From the NCBI GenBank assembly GCA_029857995.1, contig JAOUFZ010000002.1, positions 1-33,523 of the forward strand: a stretch of DNA of 33,523 bases, read 5' to 3'. Under the pieces are notes generated by a model that had not been told where the DNA came from, searched no databases, and saw only the letters and a program-made list of their open reading frames with translations. Shown in pieces: positions 31,075 to 33,523 of the stretch. The DNA comes from Dehalococcoidia bacterium (GTDB lineage Bacteria; Chloroflexota; Dehalococcoidia; GIF9; AB-539-J10). Position 1 is the stretch's first letter; each line of letters opens with the position of its first letter. The position numbers and the translations under genes are program-made.

Positions 31075-31213
31075 CTGCTCTTTCTCCTTTTCTTGTTTTC
31101 TCCAGGTTTCAAGGCTCTCACTTGATTGAATAAATTCTGTGCGACCTTCAATTCATTATAAGTATAGCTATTACTCGATGTCAATATAGTTGAAGGGGAT
31201 TGTTTATTAGATA

Positions 31214-31287
31214 GCTCGTCGTGAGCTTATCGAACCATGAGCGGCACTCGAGAGCAGACTAGCTTGTCCTTCGACTGTGCTCAGGAC
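31214..31287. repeat. Two REP-like palindromes
   Basis: 31214-31242 begins GCTC and ends GAGC around GTGAGCTTATCGAACCATGA. 31266-31287 has arms GTCCT/AGGAC around TCGACTGTGCTC. Strings of this sort (CTTCGACTGTGCTCAGGAC) recur as dispersed intergenic palindromes in many bacterial genomes. They sit just past the elp3 stop, the usual 3' location. Nothing else is seen in 31075-31330. Confidence 0.55.
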
Positions 31288-31330
31288 GGGATGGGTTGCG
31301 AAACGGTCTTTCCAAAGGCTTCCATTTAGC

Positions 31331-32677
31331 TCAACCAAATTCCTTGACCATATAAGCGCCTTCCAGACGATAACCAAGGGAGCGGTAATACTCCCGGGCA
31401 CCGACACCGCTAAGGACCGATAACCTATCAGCCTTGGATTCCTCCCTGGCGATTCTTTCTGCCTCTCGGACCAACCTTTCGCCGAGGCCATGATGTTGAG
31501 CGCCTTGCTCTAGCCTTGTGCCCAGAGGAACTTCAGGACCAAAAATGTGTAGCTCCCTGACTATTGCTTTTTCCTCATTCACTCTCAACCTCAGCAAGCC
31601 GAACAATGTTTCATTCTCATCCTCGTACGAGAGGAAGATCTCTTTACCCCCCAGGGTTTCATAATCCAACCTGGTTAGCTGAGGCCCACCAATTAACCAA
31701 CCGTCCCTTCGGCGATGCCCATATTCACGGCAACGAATACAGTTACAGCGAACACCTGCCTGTTCCATCTTTTTTCTAATAGTCCCTCTCAGTGCTAAAT
31801 CCCGGCTGCCGGCAATGATGAATTTGCTGGGAATGTCCCGCATCAACCTGGAAATCCTCACGTATTTGGGAATCAAAATCTTGATAGCTACGAGCGAATC
31901 GATCATTACCTCATCACAATAGGGCTGATAGCGATTATCTCGATACCAAGTCTCTAACTCACTCCCCCGAACTACCAGCGTGGGGTAAAGCTTGAGCCCA
32001 TCCGGCCGAAAACGCGCGTCTTCAAACAGTTGCCGCGACAGCTCCAGATCATGCTCAGGCGTTGACCCCGGTAGACCAGGCATCCAATGATAGTAGACCT
32101 TAAAGCCACGGTCTCGTAATAGCCTGGTCGCAGAGATGACTTCAGCTACTCCGTGTCCCCTTTTTGTCAGACAATGAATCTCATCATCCAAAGTCTGTAC
32201 CCCGAGTTCCACCCTGGTGGTGCCGAAATCAAGCATCCGCCTTATCTCTTCCTCGCCGCAGAAGTCAGGTCTCGTCTCGATGCACAATCCTACGCAGCGG
32301 TGTTCAGTATTCTCATTCAATTTCTTGGCTTCCTGTAGACTGCTGGAAGTGATGCCGGTCAAAGCATCGTAGCAGTCCTTAATGAACTGATACTGGTAGT
32401 CCTGGGGATAATACAGAAAAGTGCCCCCCATAACGATAAGCTCTACCTTGTCCCGGGCATGTCCCATTTCGGCCAGTGTCTTGAGTCTGATCTCAACTTG
32501 TTTTTTGGCGTCAAACCCACAACTTCGAGCTCGGAGCACTGCAGGAGACTCCGCGGTATAGCTCTTGGGCGCCTCGGGGGAACTCGGGCAATAAACACAT
32601 TTACCGGGGCAGGGGAACGGCTTGGCCATAACTGCTACCGGGGTTACTCCGGAAATGGTTCGAGATGCTTTCTTCAT
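31331..32677 (-). CDS. elp3: Elp3-type tRNA uridine(34) acetyltransferase, short form
   Basis: 448 residues. RTISGVTPVAVMAKPFPCPG leads into CPGKCVYC (Cys23, 27, 30), the radical SAM cluster; ELIVMGGTFLYYP, LCIETRPDFC, RVELGVQTLDD and YYHWMPGLPGSTPE are Elp3 motifs. The C-terminal GNAT acetyltransferase domain holds EVPLGTRLEQ, the acetyl-CoA loop QHHGLGERLV and GAREYYRSLGY. It makes the cm5U34 precursor on tRNA from acetyl-CoA and SAM. The roughly 80-residue N-terminal tRNA-binding region of eukaryotic Elp3 is absent, and a TAA five codons upstream in frame excludes a longer start. It is divergent from a methyltransferase 34 bases away. A crystallised homologue is from Dehalococcoides mccartyi. 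Confidence 0.93.
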   Translation of the reverse strand: MKKASRTISGVTPVAVMAKPFPCPGKCVYCPSSPEAPKSYTAESPAVLRARSCGFDAKKQVEIRLKTLAEMGHARDKVELIVMGGTFLYYPQDYQYQFIKDCYDALTGITSSSLQEAKKLNENTEHRCVGLCIETRPDFCGEEEIRRMLDFGTTRVELGVQTLDDEIHCLTKRGHGVAEVISATRLLRDRGFKVYYHWMPGLPGSTPEHDLELSRQLFEDARFRPDGLKLYPTLVVRGSELETWYRDNRYQPYCDEVMIDSLVAIKILIPKYVRISRLMRDIPSKFIIAGSRDLALRGTIRKKMEQAGVRCNCIRCREYGHRRRDGWLIGGPQLTRLDYETLGGKEIFLSYEDENETLFGLLRLRVNEEKAIVRELHIFGPEVPLGTRLEQGAQHHGLGERLVREAERIAREESKADRLSVLSGVGAREYYRSLGYRLEGAYMVKEFG

Positions 32678-32711
32678 GGAATAATATGTTAAAGTTTACC
32701 AGAGTGTGTAT

Positions 32712-33386
32712 ATGGCCACAAACAGAGAAGTTTTCGACCAAATAGCCGAAAGCTGGTATCGGGTAAGGCATTGGCCCCTACTAAGAGAAGAGCTGGATGC
32801 CTTAGCAACAAGATGGCAAACCGGCAAGCTGCTAAATGTCGGCTGTGCTCACGGCCCCGATTTCTTGCCTTTCAGTCAGGGGGTCGAACTCTGGGGGGTG
32901 GATTCGTCCCCTGCTATGTTGAGGCAAGCTAGCAGGTATTCGGCCAAGTTCAAGTTTTATGTCAACCTGGTAGCTTCTGATGCGTTATTCCTGCCTTTCC
33001 GCGATAATACCTTCGATTGGGCAATATCAGTGGCCACCTACCACCATATCAAAGGCAGAGAACAGAGGGAAAAGGCATTCGTCGAATTAAAGCGGGTATT
33101 AAAGCCCGAGGGAAAGGCCTTTGTAACTGTGTGGAACCGGGGACAACCAAGGTTCTGGTTCAGGTCAGAAGAGCAACGAGTGCCCTGGAGACTGAAGGAG
33201 AAGACGGTTTACCGCTACTATCACTTGTTCTCTTATGGCGAGTTACGAAAGCTGCTAGTCAAAACTGGCTGGCAAATCATTAGTATGTCACCAGAGAAGT
33301 CCTACCATTTCCCTATAGGAGATTTCTCACGGAACATATGTGCCCTGGTAAAGAAGCAAGGCACCGCTCCGACTTCAGTTGTGTGA
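32712..33386 (+). CDS. SAM-dependent methyltransferase, Trm9/ALKBH8-like
   Basis: 224 residues. The N-terminus EVFDQIAESWYRVRHWPL matches the Trm9 opening (V...IA..F..TR..PWP). Motif I is LLNVGCAHGPDFL, then GVDSSPAML, and ISVATYHHIKGREQREKAF with ELKRVLKPEGKAFVTVWN corresponds to the HH...R.R motif and VWA strand of Trm9. Trm9 methylates cm5U34 to mcm5U34, the step after Elp3, and elp3 is the divergent neighbour. Start ATG 32712, two codons after a GTG; no ribosome site is seen, so leaderless translation is possible. A general small-molecule methyltransferase is the alternative. Confidence 0.82.
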   Translation: MATNREVFDQIAESWYRVRHWPLLREELDALATRWQTGKLLNVGCAHGPDFLPFSQGVELWGVDSSPAMLRQASRYSAKFKFYVNLVASDALFLPFRDNTFDWAISVATYHHIKGREQREKAFVELKRVLKPEGKAFVTVWNRGQPRFWFRSEEQRVPWRLKEKTVYRYYHLFSYGELRKLLVKTGWQIISMSPEKSYHFPIGDFSRNICALVKKQGTAPTSVV

Positions 33387-33418
33387 CACTTGGGCATGCA
33401 CACGAGTCGATATCGCGT

Positions 33419-33523
33419 GGTTCGGATAAGGCGGGTGTCTTCTGGACTTGCCCAGCCGCTCGAGAGGCCCCCTTGCTACGGGTTGGTTCTCTCATCGGGC
33501 GAGTTTCTTCCTGCCTTCACCTT
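33419..33523 (-). ncRNA. rnpB: Candidate 3' part of RNase P RNA, cut by the window edge
   Basis: The minus strand shows, in RNase P RNA order: AAACTCGCCCG, GAACCAACCCG with AGCAAGG, CTCGAG, a small hairpin CTGG/CCAG with CAAG-type loop, and ACCCGCCTTATCCG near the end (bacterial forms: AAACCCCACCCGGAGCAAGG, CCAAAUAG, CUCGAG, ACCCGGCUUAUCGG). The match is from memory and the peripheral helices would be very short; the universal ACAGAA is imperfect. The 5' part lies outside the window. Confidence 0.45.

Overview
The window looks like a chromosomal segment of an anaerobic Chloroflexota bacterium, most plausibly Dehalococcoidia-like. The basis is a short bacterial Elp3, a two-subunit 2-oxoacid:ferredoxin oxidoreductase, superoxide reductase, a MEDS-domain histidine kinase, split transketolase, DUF1059 and DUF6485 proteins, and many small zinc-ribbon membrane proteins. 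The assignment rests on recalled gene content, not on a search.

Region 1 (about 0.1-15.7 kb) is a redox and stress island. Small stress proteins (rhodanese lipoprotein, DUF1059, DUF3303-like, ABM-like) are followed on the + strand by an SDR dehydrogenase, a rhodanese remnant and a disulfide oxidoreductase. A long minus-strand run then carries VOC, ferritin-like, Cys-rich, KorB, KorA, AhpD-like, superoxide reductase, three UspA paralogues, DJ-1/PfpI, a stand-alone AsnC-type ligand domain and a small ORF. Upstream of this run lie a PhoB/OmpR-type response regulator and, divergent from it, a cytosolic MEDS-PAS-PAS histidine kinase. Four copies of one roughly 44-bp element (690, 1941, 2257, 12662) sit upstream of four transcription units here. 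Each contains two half-sites spaced 11 bp apart, as expected for an OmpR/PhoB-type regulator. I infer an undescribed local stress regulon.

Region 2 (15.65-16.13 kb) is an integration scar at tRNA-Lys(CTT): a 5' stub of a HAD gene, a tyrosine-recombinase C-terminal fragment, the intact tRNA with a terminator, and a truncated tRNA-Lys(TTT) copy.

Region 3 (16.2-22.3 kb) is a compact minus-strand housekeeping run: rph, DUF6485, thiC, cinA, speH, speB and a site-2 protease with CBS domains. Several of these overlap by a few bases.

Region 4 (22.4-28.1 kb) holds a DEDD-type exonuclease, a decayed transglutaminase-like gene (two in-frame TGA and a frameshift), split transketolase, a HAD phosphatase, a radical SAM protein with CX4CX2C spacing, and an Mth938-like protein.

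Region 5 (28.1-31.1 kb) is a cluster of six small membrane proteins made by duplication. Three have a common core with or without two N-terminal zinc ribbons; two share another core, one of them with nine N-terminal heptads of the type LFRKVGP. Region 6 (31.2-33.5 kb) has REP-like palindromes, elp3 divergent from a Trm9/ALKBH8-like methyltransferase (a possible wobble-uridine mcm5U34 pair), and at the right edge a candidate 3' end of RNase P RNA.

Stretches without genes: 1-161 and 570-922 contain only the regulatory element and a hairpin; 1866-2474 contains two regulatory elements and inverted repeats; 31075-31330 contains REP-like palindromes. Nothing else was recognised in them.
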